Positions 9,003 to 16,699 of a stretch of 64,000 bases of DNA are shown one piece after another. The first letter of the stretch is position 1. Every line of letters begins with the position of its first letter. The notes under the pieces were generated by a model. The model did not search any database. It had not been told where the DNA came from and saw nothing but the letters and a program-made list of their open reading frames with translations. The position numbers were made by a program, and so were the translations under genes. Source of the stretch: Aquimarina megaterium XH134 (GTDB taxonomy: Bacteria > Bacteroidota > Bacteroidia > Flavobacteriales > Flavobacteriaceae); assembly GCF_000520975.1 (NCBI RefSeq), contig NZ_JACB01000033.1, positions 1 through 64,000 of the forward strand, given 5' to 3'.

Positions 9003-9722
9003 ATGAATTTAATCAAAAACGAAGATTACCAGGTACAAAATAGGACCGCAAGAATAGCAGGACTAATTTATTTATGTGTTGTACTAACTGGAATCTTTAA
9101 TCTAGTGTATGTCCCCTCAAAACTTATAGTATGGGATGATGCCTCGATTACATTTAACAATATAGCTACATCAGAAATGTTATTTCGAATGGGGATTTTA
9201 AGCGGATTGATTAGCTATGTATGTTATATAATGTTACCAATAGTTTTATACAAATTACTTAAACTGGTACATAAAAACTATGCAATATTAATGGTAGTAT
9301 TTGCTATTATTAGTGTTCCTATTTCTTATCTCAATATACAAAACAAAGTCGATGTTCTTTCATTAATTGGTAATGCAGAATATCTTAAAGTGTATACCGC
9401 AGAACAGTTACAAGCACAGGTAATGTTGCTTTTGGAGTCTTACCATAATGGAATTCTTATTGTTGAGGTATTTTGGGGACTTTGGCTTTTTCCTTTTGGA
9501 TATCTGGTTTTTAAATCAGGCTTTCTTCCTAAAGCGTTGGGTATTTTGTTAATGATTGGTTGTTTTAGCTATTTGATAACTGTATGTGCAGGACTACTTT
9601 TTCCTCATTACAAAATTCCTTCTTTCGTGATGATTCCTGCCAATATAGGAGAAATAGGTTCTTGTCTGTGGCTATTAATCATGGGCGCAAAAAAAAAATC
9701 AACATACATAACTAATAGTTAG
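9003..9722 (+). CDS. DUF4386 domain-containing membrane protein
   Basis: A 239-aa integral membrane protein with about six transmembrane segments. The N-terminal RTARIAGLIYLCVVLTGIFN and the mid-region SYHNGILIVEVFWGLWLFPFGYLVFKSGFLPK (in pieces: YHNG, FWGLWLFPFGYL, SGFLPKALG) are characteristic of DUF4386. The family has no assigned function. It has the shared leader directly upstream and is followed by a second DUF4386-like gene. Confidence 0.85.
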   Translation: MNLIKNEDYQVQNRTARIAGLIYLCVVLTGIFNLVYVPSKLIVWDDASITFNNIATSEMLFRMGILSGLISYVCYIMLPIVLYKLLKLVHKNYAILMVVFAIISVPISYLNIQNKVDVLSLIGNAEYLKVYTAEQLQAQVMLLLESYHNGILIVEVFWGLWLFPFGYLVFKSGFLPKALGILLMIGCFSYLITVCAGLLFPHYKIPSFVMIPANIGEIGSCLWLLIMGAKKKSTYITNS

Positions 9723-9784
9723 AATACATATATCTGGACAAAATGTTTAAAACCTAAGCATTTTAAGTTAAAAAAATCATCATC

Positions 9785-9805
9785 ATCAATCAAAAAACGA
9801 ACATT
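9785..9805 (+). repeat. Shared leader motif, copy 2
   Basis: A 21-nt segment ending directly before ATG 9806 and preceded by extra CATCAT units. It contains the core AATCAAAAAACG and differs from copy 1 by one missing A near the 3' end. Confidence 0.7.
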
Positions 9806-10492
9806 ATGAATTCAATCAAAAAAACTGGTCAAATCATTGGAATATTATTTTTAGTACTATTTGTAACTGGCGCTATAGGTAACCACCTAAGAGGATTATC
9901 AACTTCTCTTATAGAGTCTCAAAATTTCTTAAACGAGGTTTTTGAAAATTCAATACAAATGAAAATAGCTATGCTTTTAGATTTGGTTGCAAATGCAATA
10001 GGAGTTGGGATAGCAATTGTATTGTTTCCGATTCTAAAACAATACAATAAAAGTATTGGGTATTGGTATTTTGGCTTATGGATTACTGGATTTATACTTA
10101 CAATTGTAAGTAATATTTCTCATTTATCTCTAGTATCATTAAGTCAGGAATTTATAAAAGTAGGAGCGCCAGATGTAGGCTATTTTGAGACTTTAGGGAT
10201 TTTAAAGGTAGAAGAATATTATTGGGCTCATTTTTTGATTCTAATTATTTTTAGTTCAGGAGCGTTATTGTTTTACTATACTCTGTTTAAAACAAGACTA
10301 ATTCCTCGATTCTTATCTGTTTGGAGTTTTCTGGCAGTTTCAATAGTTTTTGTAGTATCATGGTTACAGATTTTTGACTATAGTGTGAATTTTATTTTTT
10401 ATGGTCAAAATGGTATACATCTGCTATTTTTTTCATGCTGGTTAACGATCAAAGGATTTAATTCATCTACAACGTTTTCTAAATCTGTATAA
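9806..10492 (+). CDS. DUF4386 family membrane protein (second paralog)
   Basis: A 228-aa membrane protein with about six transmembrane helices. The features GQIIGILFLVLFVTGAIGNH, a central YYWAHFLILIIFSSGALLFYY and FKTRLIPRFLSVWS parallel the DUF4386 architecture of the upstream gene (N-terminal helix, central helix pair, then Arg/Lys-Pro-Lys/Arg before a helix). Sequence identity to the upstream copy appears low, so the two are old paralogs at most. Function is unknown. Confidence 0.75.
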   Translation: MNSIKKTGQIIGILFLVLFVTGAIGNHLRGLSTSLIESQNFLNEVFENSIQMKIAMLLDLVANAIGVGIAIVLFPILKQYNKSIGYWYFGLWITGFILTIVSNISHLSLVSLSQEFIKVGAPDVGYFETLGILKVEEYYWAHFLILIIFSSGALLFYYTLFKTRLIPRFLSVWSFLAVSIVFVVSWLQIFDYSVNFIFYGQNGIHLLFFSCWLTIKGFNSSTTFSKSV

Positions 10493-10565
10493 TCAGGATA
10501 TATAAATCGAAGACAATATCGGGCAATTGTAAAGACAGTTGCTTATAGTATCATCAATCATCATC

Positions 10566-10587
10566 ATTAATCAAAAAACGGACAATT
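10566..10587 (+). repeat. Shared leader motif, copy 3
   Basis: A 22-nt segment ending directly before ATG 10588. It differs from copy 1 at two positions (C to T and A to G) outside the AATCAAAAAACG core. Additional ATCATCA units precede it. Confidence 0.7.
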
Positions 10588-11040
10588 ATGAAATCAAAAC
10601 ATGATATCACAGACACGTTAGAAAACGATTCTGTGAGCACTAAAAAGGTACCAAAGTTCTATTTGTATGCGATGCGCGCTATTTACCTCCTTACCTTTTT
10701 AAGTTTAGGATATAATACGTGGTCAGAAATTATAAACCCCAGTGAAGTTTGGGGGCCTTATGATGGAGTAACCTATAGTTTTTGGGCTGCATATGCTACT
10801 TTGATGGGTTTAGGAATACGATATCCTTTAAAAATGTTGCCTTTACTATTACTACAATTATTTTATAAGTCGGTATGGGCGGTAGGTATTGCATATCCTT
10901 TATGGTCTTCTGGCCAATTAGATTCGACTTCAGAAGGATTTCTCAGACCGTTTCTTATGGCAATTCCTATTGACCTTATTGTTATTCCCTGGGGATATGT
11001 GTTTAAAAACTACATAAAGGAACTTTTCAAATTTAGATAG
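10588..11040 (+). CDS. Small integral membrane protein, unknown
   Basis: A 150-aa protein with a polar N-terminus of about 22 residues and four likely transmembrane helices (about 26-42, 63-78, 83-105 and 120-140). Motifs such as EVWGPYDGVTYSFWAAYA and RYPLKMLPLLLLQLFYKSVW recur in small uncharacterised Bacteroidota membrane proteins, but I cannot give a family name. It carries the same leader as its neighbours, which suggests shared control. Confidence 0.65.
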   Translation: MKSKHDITDTLENDSVSTKKVPKFYLYAMRAIYLLTFLSLGYNTWSEIINPSEVWGPYDGVTYSFWAAYATLMGLGIRYPLKMLPLLLLQLFYKSVWAVGIAYPLWSSGQLDSTSEGFLRPFLMAIPIDLIVIPWGYVFKNYIKELFKFR

Positions 11041-11132
11041 CCTATACACTTTTTTTAATATACCTCTACATGTGTTAGTTTCTAACTTCTTTTTATTAGA
11101 AGTTAGAAGCTTGATGCTTATCATCAACCATC

Positions 11133-11153
11133 ATCAATCAAAAAACGAATACA
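11133..11153 (+). repeat. Shared leader motif, copy 4
   Basis: A 21-nt segment ending directly before ATG 11154. The core AATCAAAAAACG is intact, and the last six bases differ from copies 1-3. It is preceded by ATCATCAACC-type repeats. Confidence 0.7.
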
Positions 11154-11984
11154 ATGAAATCAGAAAATAGTAGTGCAAATATTGCACAACCTAAAGCCGT
11201 GAGAGCAGATAAAGCTTTAAGTGCCACAGTGGCATTTTGGTTCCTAATAGCTGTTATTGGTCAATGGATATTTGTGTATTATGTAACTTTCTTTTATGGT
11301 AGTGCTGCAGTAAAAGGAGATTTTGAAAAATGGAATGAAGTTCTTCCTCATGGATATATTCCTGGTGAAACCATGGGGAATTTAGCCGTTGCCTTGCATA
11401 TTGTATTAGCGATCATTATTATAGTAGGTGGCCCACTTCAATTTATTCCTCAGATTCGTATCCATGCCCGCACTTTTCATCGATGGAATGGACGTATATA
11501 TATCTTCACTGCACTATTGATTGGTGTTGATGGGCTTTATATGATTTGGACTCGTGGTAATATAGGCGGGCTTGTTGGTCAGGTAAGTGTTAGTATTAAT
11601 GCTTTTTTGATTATGTTTTTTGCTATTATGTCCTGGCGAACAGCAGTTGCTCGTGATTTTGATAAACACAGGCGATGGGCACTTAGATTGTTTTTGGCGT
11701 CTAATGGCGTTTGGTTTTTTCGTATTGGATTAATGTTTTGGCTTTTTGTTAATGGTGGCCCAGTTGGTTTTGATCCAGAGACATTTCGGGGACCATTTCT
11801 TGTATTTCTGGGTTTTGGTCAATTTCTAGTGCCGTTAGCTATTCTTGAACTCTACCTGAGGGTGCAGGATCGAAGTGGTACTTCGGGTAAAATAGCGATG
11901 ACAACTCTTCTTTTTTTTCTAACTATTATGACTGGTATTGGAATTTTTGCTGCCACCATGGGGATGTGGCTTCCTCGAATTTAA
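11154..11984 (+). CDS. DUF2306 membrane protein
   Basis: A 276-aa membrane protein with about seven hydrophobic segments. The block LHIVLAIIIIVGGPLQFIPQIR followed by HRWNGRIYIF, and later DFDKHRRWALRLFLASNGVWFFR, are the conserved His/Arg motifs of DUF2306. These histidines in or near helices could bind a metal or haem (inference). It has the shared leader and is the last of the four leader-bearing membrane genes. Confidence 0.82.
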   Translation: MKSENSSANIAQPKAVRADKALSATVAFWFLIAVIGQWIFVYYVTFFYGSAAVKGDFEKWNEVLPHGYIPGETMGNLAVALHIVLAIIIIVGGPLQFIPQIRIHARTFHRWNGRIYIFTALLIGVDGLYMIWTRGNIGGLVGQVSVSINAFLIMFFAIMSWRTAVARDFDKHRRWALRLFLASNGVWFFRIGLMFWLFVNGGPVGFDPETFRGPFLVFLGFGQFLVPLAILELYLRVQDRSGTSGKIAMTTLLFFLTIMTGIGIFAATMGMWLPRI

Positions 11985-12017
11985 AGTACACCTGTAATCA
12001 CTAATCAATATTTAGAA

Positions 12018-13178
12018 ATGAAGAATCAGAACATGATAATAGATAATCAAGAAGTCAACAAAAAAACCGAACTGGAAAAAGTATGTGATAAACTCTATGA
12101 AGTTGAGAAGACTAAAAACTATAAAGAGTTCTATGCTTTTATAAAAACAACAAGATTACCTTTTATTCCTTGTTATGAGAAAAATACAGAAACAGTTTAT
12201 CAAGAATGTTTCAGAATTTTGCATAAAATTGGCGAAATATCAATTCCTGTGTCTGTAGCGTTATCTATGCATTATTACATTCTGGCATCATTATCGTCTT
12301 TCCCTTTTTCAAAGAAAAGTATACAATACTGGAAAAGAGAAGTTCTGCTTAAAAAGATAGAAAAAGAACAAATATTGATTGCCAATACTGGGTCGGTACG
12401 CACTTTTAAAGAGGCTTCTGGTAACAAAGGTATAGTGGCACAAAAAGAAAGGGACTTTTATATAATAAATGGTCAGGCGCCATACATGTCATTATCTGGT
12501 GTGGCAGATTATTTAGTATTCACAGCAACATTAACCAAAAACACTAAAGCAGTATTTTTTCTACCAGCAAATGATAATAAAATCGAATTCGAGGATGCTG
12601 CATTTGGAGATACTATGAAAGGATCGTTTACAAAATCAGTTGTTTTCAAAAATTTAATAGTGAGTGGTGCCAATGTTATTAAACTAGATAACACAGATGA
12701 AGAGAGGTGTGAACTTTTAGTTTATCAGAGATCGTGGTTTCAGGCATTGGTACCAGGTTCTTATCTTGGAGCTGCATTTTGTGTGATTTTGCACTTAAAA
12801 GCTTTTAGTCAAAAAAAAATCAAGAATGATAAAAAATTATGCGAGTCAGATAATTTTATTGATAATCTTGGAGAGTTAATGATAAAATATAAAACAGGAT
12901 ATATGCTATGTGAGAATGCAGGAACAACAATAGCAAATTTTGAAAAAGGAAATAGGACATCATTAGAAAAAATATTTGAAACATCTGTAGCAGCAAAGTA
13001 TTTCTCGACACATTTTTCTGAAGAAATTGTTAATGAAGCACGATATATAATGGGGTCAAAATTTTTATCCCCCAATTCTTTAACTAATAAAATTTATAAA
13101 GAAATAGTATATGGAGTTTTACAGCCCATGACCGATATAGACATAAAAGAACATTTTGGCAAGTCATTAATGAAGTAA
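12018..13178 (+). CDS. Divergent acyl-CoA dehydrogenase family protein
   Basis: A soluble 386-aa protein with the acyl-CoA dehydrogenase plan. There is an N-terminal helical part and a middle beta domain with IANTGSVRTFKEASGNKG, ING-type strand DFYIINGQAPYMSLSGVADY and MKGSFTKSVVFKNLIV. The C-terminal helical bundle ends in YKEIVYGVLQPMTDIDIKEHFGK, which parallels the closing helix of the family. The usual catalytic Glu/Gly motif near the C-terminus is not recognisable, so activity is uncertain. It starts 33 bp after the DUF2306 gene and may be co-transcribed. Confidence 0.6.
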   Translation: MKNQNMIIDNQEVNKKTELEKVCDKLYEVEKTKNYKEFYAFIKTTRLPFIPCYEKNTETVYQECFRILHKIGEISIPVSVALSMHYYILASLSSFPFSKKSIQYWKREVLLKKIEKEQILIANTGSVRTFKEASGNKGIVAQKERDFYIINGQAPYMSLSGVADYLVFTATLTKNTKAVFFLPANDNKIEFEDAAFGDTMKGSFTKSVVFKNLIVSGANVIKLDNTDEERCELLVYQRSWFQALVPGSYLGAAFCVILHLKAFSQKKIKNDKKLCESDNFIDNLGELMIKYKTGYMLCENAGTTIANFEKGNRTSLEKIFETSVAAKYFSTHFSEEIVNEARYIMGSKFLSPNSLTNKIYKEIVYGVLQPMTDIDIKEHFGKSLMK

Positions 13179-13236
13179 TAAAGATTGTAATTTCTTATAA
13201 TATTTGAAGCACCATAAAAAAAACACATGATAATGT

Positions 13237-13266
13237 GCAACCTTTTTTTACATAGACTGTCTAATC
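13237..13266 (+). promoter_or_regulatory. Predicted ECF-sigma promoter upstream of ECF sigma gene
   Basis: GCAAC at 13237-13241, a 16-nt spacer, then TGTCTAATC at 13258-13266. The same two elements with the same spacing occur at 14329-14358. It lies 15 nt before ATG 13282, so the leader would be very short. It probably marks autoregulation by the sigma factor it precedes. Confidence 0.65.
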
Positions 13267-13281
13267 TTGATATTGGACTAT

Positions 13282-13878
13282 ATGAAACAAAAAGGGGCAA
13301 TAGATAGAGACTTGATTAAAAAGGTGTTAGATGGTAATTCTAGTGCTTTTGAAGCTATTATTTCCAATACCAAAGGATTGGTTATCCAGATCATTTATAA
13401 AATGGTTAGGAACCATGAGGACAGAAAAGATCTGGCACAAGAAGTATATTTAAAAGTTTATGATAAGTTAGACGGGTTTAAATTTAATTCTAAGTTATCT
13501 ACCTGGATTGCAACCATAACATATAATACTTGCTTAAATTATCTGAAAAAGAAAAAAATACCAATTCTGGATATAGACAAAAATGAGGAAAAAGAACTTT
13601 GGGAAAAGATAAGCATTAATACGTTCTGTTATTCTGATAATCAAACAGAAGCATACATTTTTAAAAAAGAACGTTCTCAAATATTGACCTTAGCAATAGA
13701 GAAACTACCTCCTTTATACAAAACCCTGATTACGCTTTATCATAATAAAGAATTAAGTTATTCAGAAATTACAGATATTACAGGTTTACCAGAAGGAACC
13801 GTAAAGAATTATTTGTATAGAGCTAGAAAAAAACTAAAAGAAAACCTATCACTTAATTATAAAAAAGAAGAGCTATGA
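13282..13878 (+). CDS. RNA polymerase ECF-type sigma factor
   Basis: A 198-aa sigma-70 family protein containing regions 2 and 4 only. Region 2 reads DRKDLAQEVYLKVYDKLDGF followed by LSTWIATITYNTCLNYLK. Region 4 contains LPPLYKTLITLYHNKELSYSEI and GLPEGTVKNYLYRARKKLK. A TTG at 13267 is also in frame, but it would overlap the predicted promoter, so ATG 13282 is preferred. Its stop overlaps the next start (ATGA), tying it to the anti-sigma gene. Confidence 0.92.
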   Translation: MKQKGAIDRDLIKKVLDGNSSAFEAIISNTKGLVIQIIYKMVRNHEDRKDLAQEVYLKVYDKLDGFKFNSKLSTWIATITYNTCLNYLKKKKIPILDIDKNEEKELWEKISINTFCYSDNQTEAYIFKKERSQILTLAIEKLPPLYKTLITLYHNKELSYSEITDITGLPEGTVKNYLYRARKKLKENLSLNYKKEEL

Positions 13879-14318
13879 AAATACAACACCTGTGTGATAA
13901 AGATATTCAGGAATATATTTTTGATACATCAAATTGCAGTAGTGATATTATTGAACATATTAACTCATGTGAAGTATGTAAAAAGGTTTCAGAAAGTTAT
14001 TTGTTATTGTCGGGAGAACTTAAATCTCAACCAGAACCCGTGTTAGATTTTAATTTAACAAAATTAGTCTTAGACCGGTTAACTTTACCTAAAAAAGAGC
14101 CAATCTATAATTATTTGCTCTCTTTTATAATCATAATGAGTATAGGAATTACTTTTTTCACCATTTATATTTTTAGAGATGTATTCAGTAATATATTTAG
14201 TGCCAATATTACGATCTTAAACTATTTTATCGTTAGTATAACGATCCTTATTTCATTGTTTCTTGGCTTTGATATGTACAGATCTTACTATAAAAAAATA
14301 AATATGTTGAAGTATTAA
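13875..14318 (+). CDS. Anti-sigma factor-like membrane protein with zinc-finger motif
   Basis: A 147-aa protein. The cytoplasmic N-terminus has HINSCEVCKK, the H-x3-C-x2-C pattern of zf-HC2 anti-sigma domains. Two transmembrane helices follow (about 83-104 and 112-132) with a short basic tail. The start overlaps the ECF sigma stop by 4 bp, as usual for sigma/anti-sigma pairs. It should hold the sigma factor at the inner membrane; the releasing signal is unknown. Confidence 0.82.
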   Translation: MKIQHLCDKDIQEYIFDTSNCSSDIIEHINSCEVCKKVSESYLLLSGELKSQPEPVLDFNLTKLVLDRLTLPKKEPIYNYLLSFIIIMSIGITFFTIYIFRDVFSNIFSANITILNYFIVSITILISLFLGFDMYRSYYKKINMLKY

Positions 14319-14328
14319 CAAAAGGATT

Positions 14329-14358
14329 GCAACATTTAGGAAAGGTCGTTGTCTAATC
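14329..14358 (+). promoter_or_regulatory. Predicted ECF-sigma promoter, second copy
   Basis: GCAAC at 14329-14333, a 16-nt spacer, then TGTCTAATC at 14350-14358, identical in both elements and in spacing to 13237-13266. It lies 28 nt before ATG 14387. Confidence 0.65.
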
Positions 14359-14386
14359 CCATATAAACATAAAAAAGATACAGATT

Positions 14387-14761
14387 ATGAACTCAATATT
14401 TATTACTCCAACACAATATATAGATCCAGATTTTATTAAAATGGGTGTCTTTATTTTTATCATTGTTTTGGTTATGCTCTTTGTGTTGTTAATTATTAGA
14501 AAAATACTAGAACATAAACTAAAAAATAAAATCATAGATAAAGGAATATCTGAAAATATTGTCTCTTCAATTCTACAAAGAAAATCAGATAATCATCATA
14601 TCAATATTAAATGGTTTGCCATTTTAATGAGTGTAGGAATTGGACTATTCATTGTTAATTATACACTGCCTTTAGGAATACATTCTTTTGCTATCATGGC
14701 GATCAGCATTTCGATTAGCTTTTTACTCTACTTCTGGTATTTAAAGCGATTTGATAAGTAA
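14387..14761 (+). CDS. Small membrane protein of the ECF sigma regulon (DUF6249-like)
   Basis: A 124-aa protein with a helix at about residues 20-41, a basic cytoplasmic segment (RKILEHKLKNKIIDKGIS) and two C-terminal helices (78-95 and 100-117). The layout of one helix, a charged helix with KGIS, then two helices resembles DUF6249 proteins that sit next to ECF sigma/anti-sigma pairs in Bacteroidota; that family name is tentative. It has its own copy of the predicted ECF promoter 28 nt upstream of the start. Confidence 0.65.
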   Translation: MNSIFITPTQYIDPDFIKMGVFIFIIVLVMLFVLLIIRKILEHKLKNKIIDKGISENIVSSILQRKSDNHHINIKWFAILMSVGIGLFIVNYTLPLGIHSFAIMAISISISFLLYFWYLKRFDK

Positions 14762-14778
14762 TACTTTTTAAAAACTAA

Positions 14779-14800
14779 AATCAAAAAACGACAAGTTTAT
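14779..14800 (+). repeat. Shared leader motif, copy 5 (diverged)
   Basis: The core AATCAAAAAACG (14779-14790) followed by ACAAGTTTAT, directly before an ATG at 14801. That ATG opens a frame of only nine codons (MQPSKRGLG). The core is identical to the other four copies; the 3' part is different. Confidence 0.5.
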
Positions 14801-14804
14801 ATGC

Positions 14805-14823
14805 AGCCCTCAAAAAGGGGGCT
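14805..14823 (+). other. Hairpin inside a nine-codon frame upstream of the serine hydrolase
   Basis: Arms AGCCCTC and GGGGGCT with a loop of five A. The hairpin lies within the 14801-14830 mini-frame and 47 nt before ATG 14871. It is not followed by a T-run, so it is not a clear terminator; it may be a leader-peptide or attenuation element, or a remnant. Confidence 0.4.
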
Positions 14824-14870
14824 TGGATAAATACGTCCTAATATTAACCATAGAAAAAATTAATACAATT

Positions 14871-16628
14871 ATGAAAAAAGCATTTTTAACCTTAATCAGT
14901 CTCATTATATTATCTGGAGGAACAACTTCATGTGCACAAAAAACAGAGAAAGATGAATTTATCATTAAAAAAATAGATAATTACTTAAATGAAAATATTT
15001 CAAATGGGTTTTCGGGAGCAGTTTTGGTAGCAAAACAAGGAAAAGTTATTCTTAATAAAGGATATGGCTTAGCGAATAGAGAAGATGATATTTTGTATTC
15101 ATCTAATACAGTTGCTACGATTGGGTCTACAACAAAACAATTTACAGCAACTGCTATATTAAAATTAGTAGAGTTTAATAAAATAAAGGTAACCGATCCT
15201 CTAAGTATGTTTTTTACTGACCTGCCAAATGATAAAAAAAACATCACTATTCATCAACTATTAACACATACTTCGGGGCTAATTGATGTAATTGGTAAGG
15301 GAGATTTTGATTATATCCCGAGAGAACAGTTTTTCAAGACATTATTTGAAACAGAATTAATTCAGAAACCCGGTTTAAAATACAGATATTCTAATGCTGG
15401 TTATAGTATACTGGCGCGAATTATCGAATTGGTTTCCGGACAGGAGTATGAGCATTTTTTAAATGAGTATTTGTTTAAACCCGCAGAGATGAAACAAACA
15501 GGGTATTTTATTCCTGATTGGGACAAAAAGATGATTGCAAGCGGTTATATGAAAAATGTTATACCTGTAGGAACGATGATTGAACGGTTTCATAAAGCAG
15601 GTAATAAAGTATCATGGACTCTAAAAGGAAATGGAGGAATACACTCTACTCCCGAAGATATGTATAAATGGTATTTGGCTCTAAAATCGAATACGATTTT
15701 ATCAAAATCACTAACAAAAATATTAACTACACCGTATACTCCAGAGCAGGAAAGCAGATCAAGTCATTATGCTTATGGATGGGCAATTTTCAACTCAGAT
15801 AGAAATACAAAAATTGTAAGCCATAACGGGGGAAATCATATATTTTTCCATGATTTTATATGGCTTCCAAAAGAAGATGTGGTAATAATATTTTTTACAA
15901 ATGCTACCAGTAGAGAAGTAGAACTAGCATGGCCTATAGAAAAAATGATTTTTAATGCAGATTACCAGCCAAAACCAATTAAAAAGAACCTTAGTTTTTT
16001 TATACTTGACTTCATTAAGAAAAATAAAATAAACCAGTTGAATGTTTTAACAACAATGATTAAAAAAGAGTATAGCTCTGATCTAAGAAATGGAGATGCT
16101 CTTAATGATATGGGATATATGATATTAAGACAAGAGAAGAATCCTGATTGGGCAATAGAGTTATTTAGATTAAATGTTCAGCTATTTTCGGATAATGGTA
16201 ATCTTTGGGACTCTCTTGGTGATGGATACAAGAAAAAAGGAGATAAAGAAGAAGCAATTAAGGCATATCAAAAAGCATATGAACTAGACCCTTCACTTGC
16301 TGCATCAATTAATTCATTAGCAGAGCTTGGTATTAAGGTTGAAGCGAAGGTGAAAAAAGAAGCTGTTGTTGATCATTCGATCTTAAAAAGTTATATCGGG
16401 AAATATGAGCTTAAACCAGGATTTGTACTAACAGTAATGTATAAAAATGGTAAGTTAATTGTTCAACCAACCGGTCGAGATGAGATATCAATGTTTGCAG
16501 AATCGAATGAGAAATTCTTTCTGGAAAAAATAAATGCTAATATTAGATTTAATAAAAATGATGATGGTAAAGTAGAAAGTTTAACTCTCATAGAGAGTGG
16601 AGAAGAAATGCTAGCGAACCGATTATAG
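14871..16628 (+). CDS. Secreted serine hydrolase (beta-lactamase/class C-like) with TPR
   Basis: A 585-aa exported enzyme of the serine beta-lactamase-like family. The signal sequence ends near SGGTTSCAQ, possibly a lipobox. Catalytic motifs: GSTTKQF (Ser-x-x-Lys), YSNAGY (Tyr-x-Asn) and SHNGG (His-x-Gly triad position). Near residue 450 a TPR unit starts at SLGDGYKKKGDKEEAIKAY, and the C-terminus is a small beta domain beginning LKSYIGKYEL as in DUF3471-type tails. The likely substrate is a peptide, ester or peptidoglycan fragment rather than a beta-lactam. The longer TTG frame at 14823 would run through the hairpin and is not preferred. Confidence 0.85.
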   Translation: MKKAFLTLISLIILSGGTTSCAQKTEKDEFIIKKIDNYLNENISNGFSGAVLVAKQGKVILNKGYGLANREDDILYSSNTVATIGSTTKQFTATAILKLVEFNKIKVTDPLSMFFTDLPNDKKNITIHQLLTHTSGLIDVIGKGDFDYIPREQFFKTLFETELIQKPGLKYRYSNAGYSILARIIELVSGQEYEHFLNEYLFKPAEMKQTGYFIPDWDKKMIASGYMKNVIPVGTMIERFHKAGNKVSWTLKGNGGIHSTPEDMYKWYLALKSNTILSKSLTKILTTPYTPEQESRSSHYAYGWAIFNSDRNTKIVSHNGGNHIFFHDFIWLPKEDVVIIFFTNATSREVELAWPIEKMIFNADYQPKPIKKNLSFFILDFIKKNKINQLNVLTTMIKKEYSSDLRNGDALNDMGYMILRQEKNPDWAIELFRLNVQLFSDNGNLWDSLGDGYKKKGDKEEAIKAYQKAYELDPSLAASINSLAELGIKVEAKVKKEAVVDHSILKSYIGKYELKPGFVLTVMYKNGKLIVQPTGRDEISMFAESNEKFFLEKINANIRFNKNDDGKVESLTLIESGEEMLANRL

Positions 16629-16640
16629 AGTATACAAAAC

Positions 16641-16678
16641 AAAAAACATCCCGAATTAATCGGGATGTTTTTTGTTTT
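16641..16678. terminator. Bidirectional Rho-independent terminator
   Basis: Arms CATCCCGA (16647-16654) and TCGGGATG (16660-16667), a 5-nt loop, six A on the left and six T on the right. It lies between the convergent serine hydrolase and PPIase genes and can serve both. Confidence 0.9.
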
Positions 16679-16699
16679 AACTATCGCTGTACTATAGAA

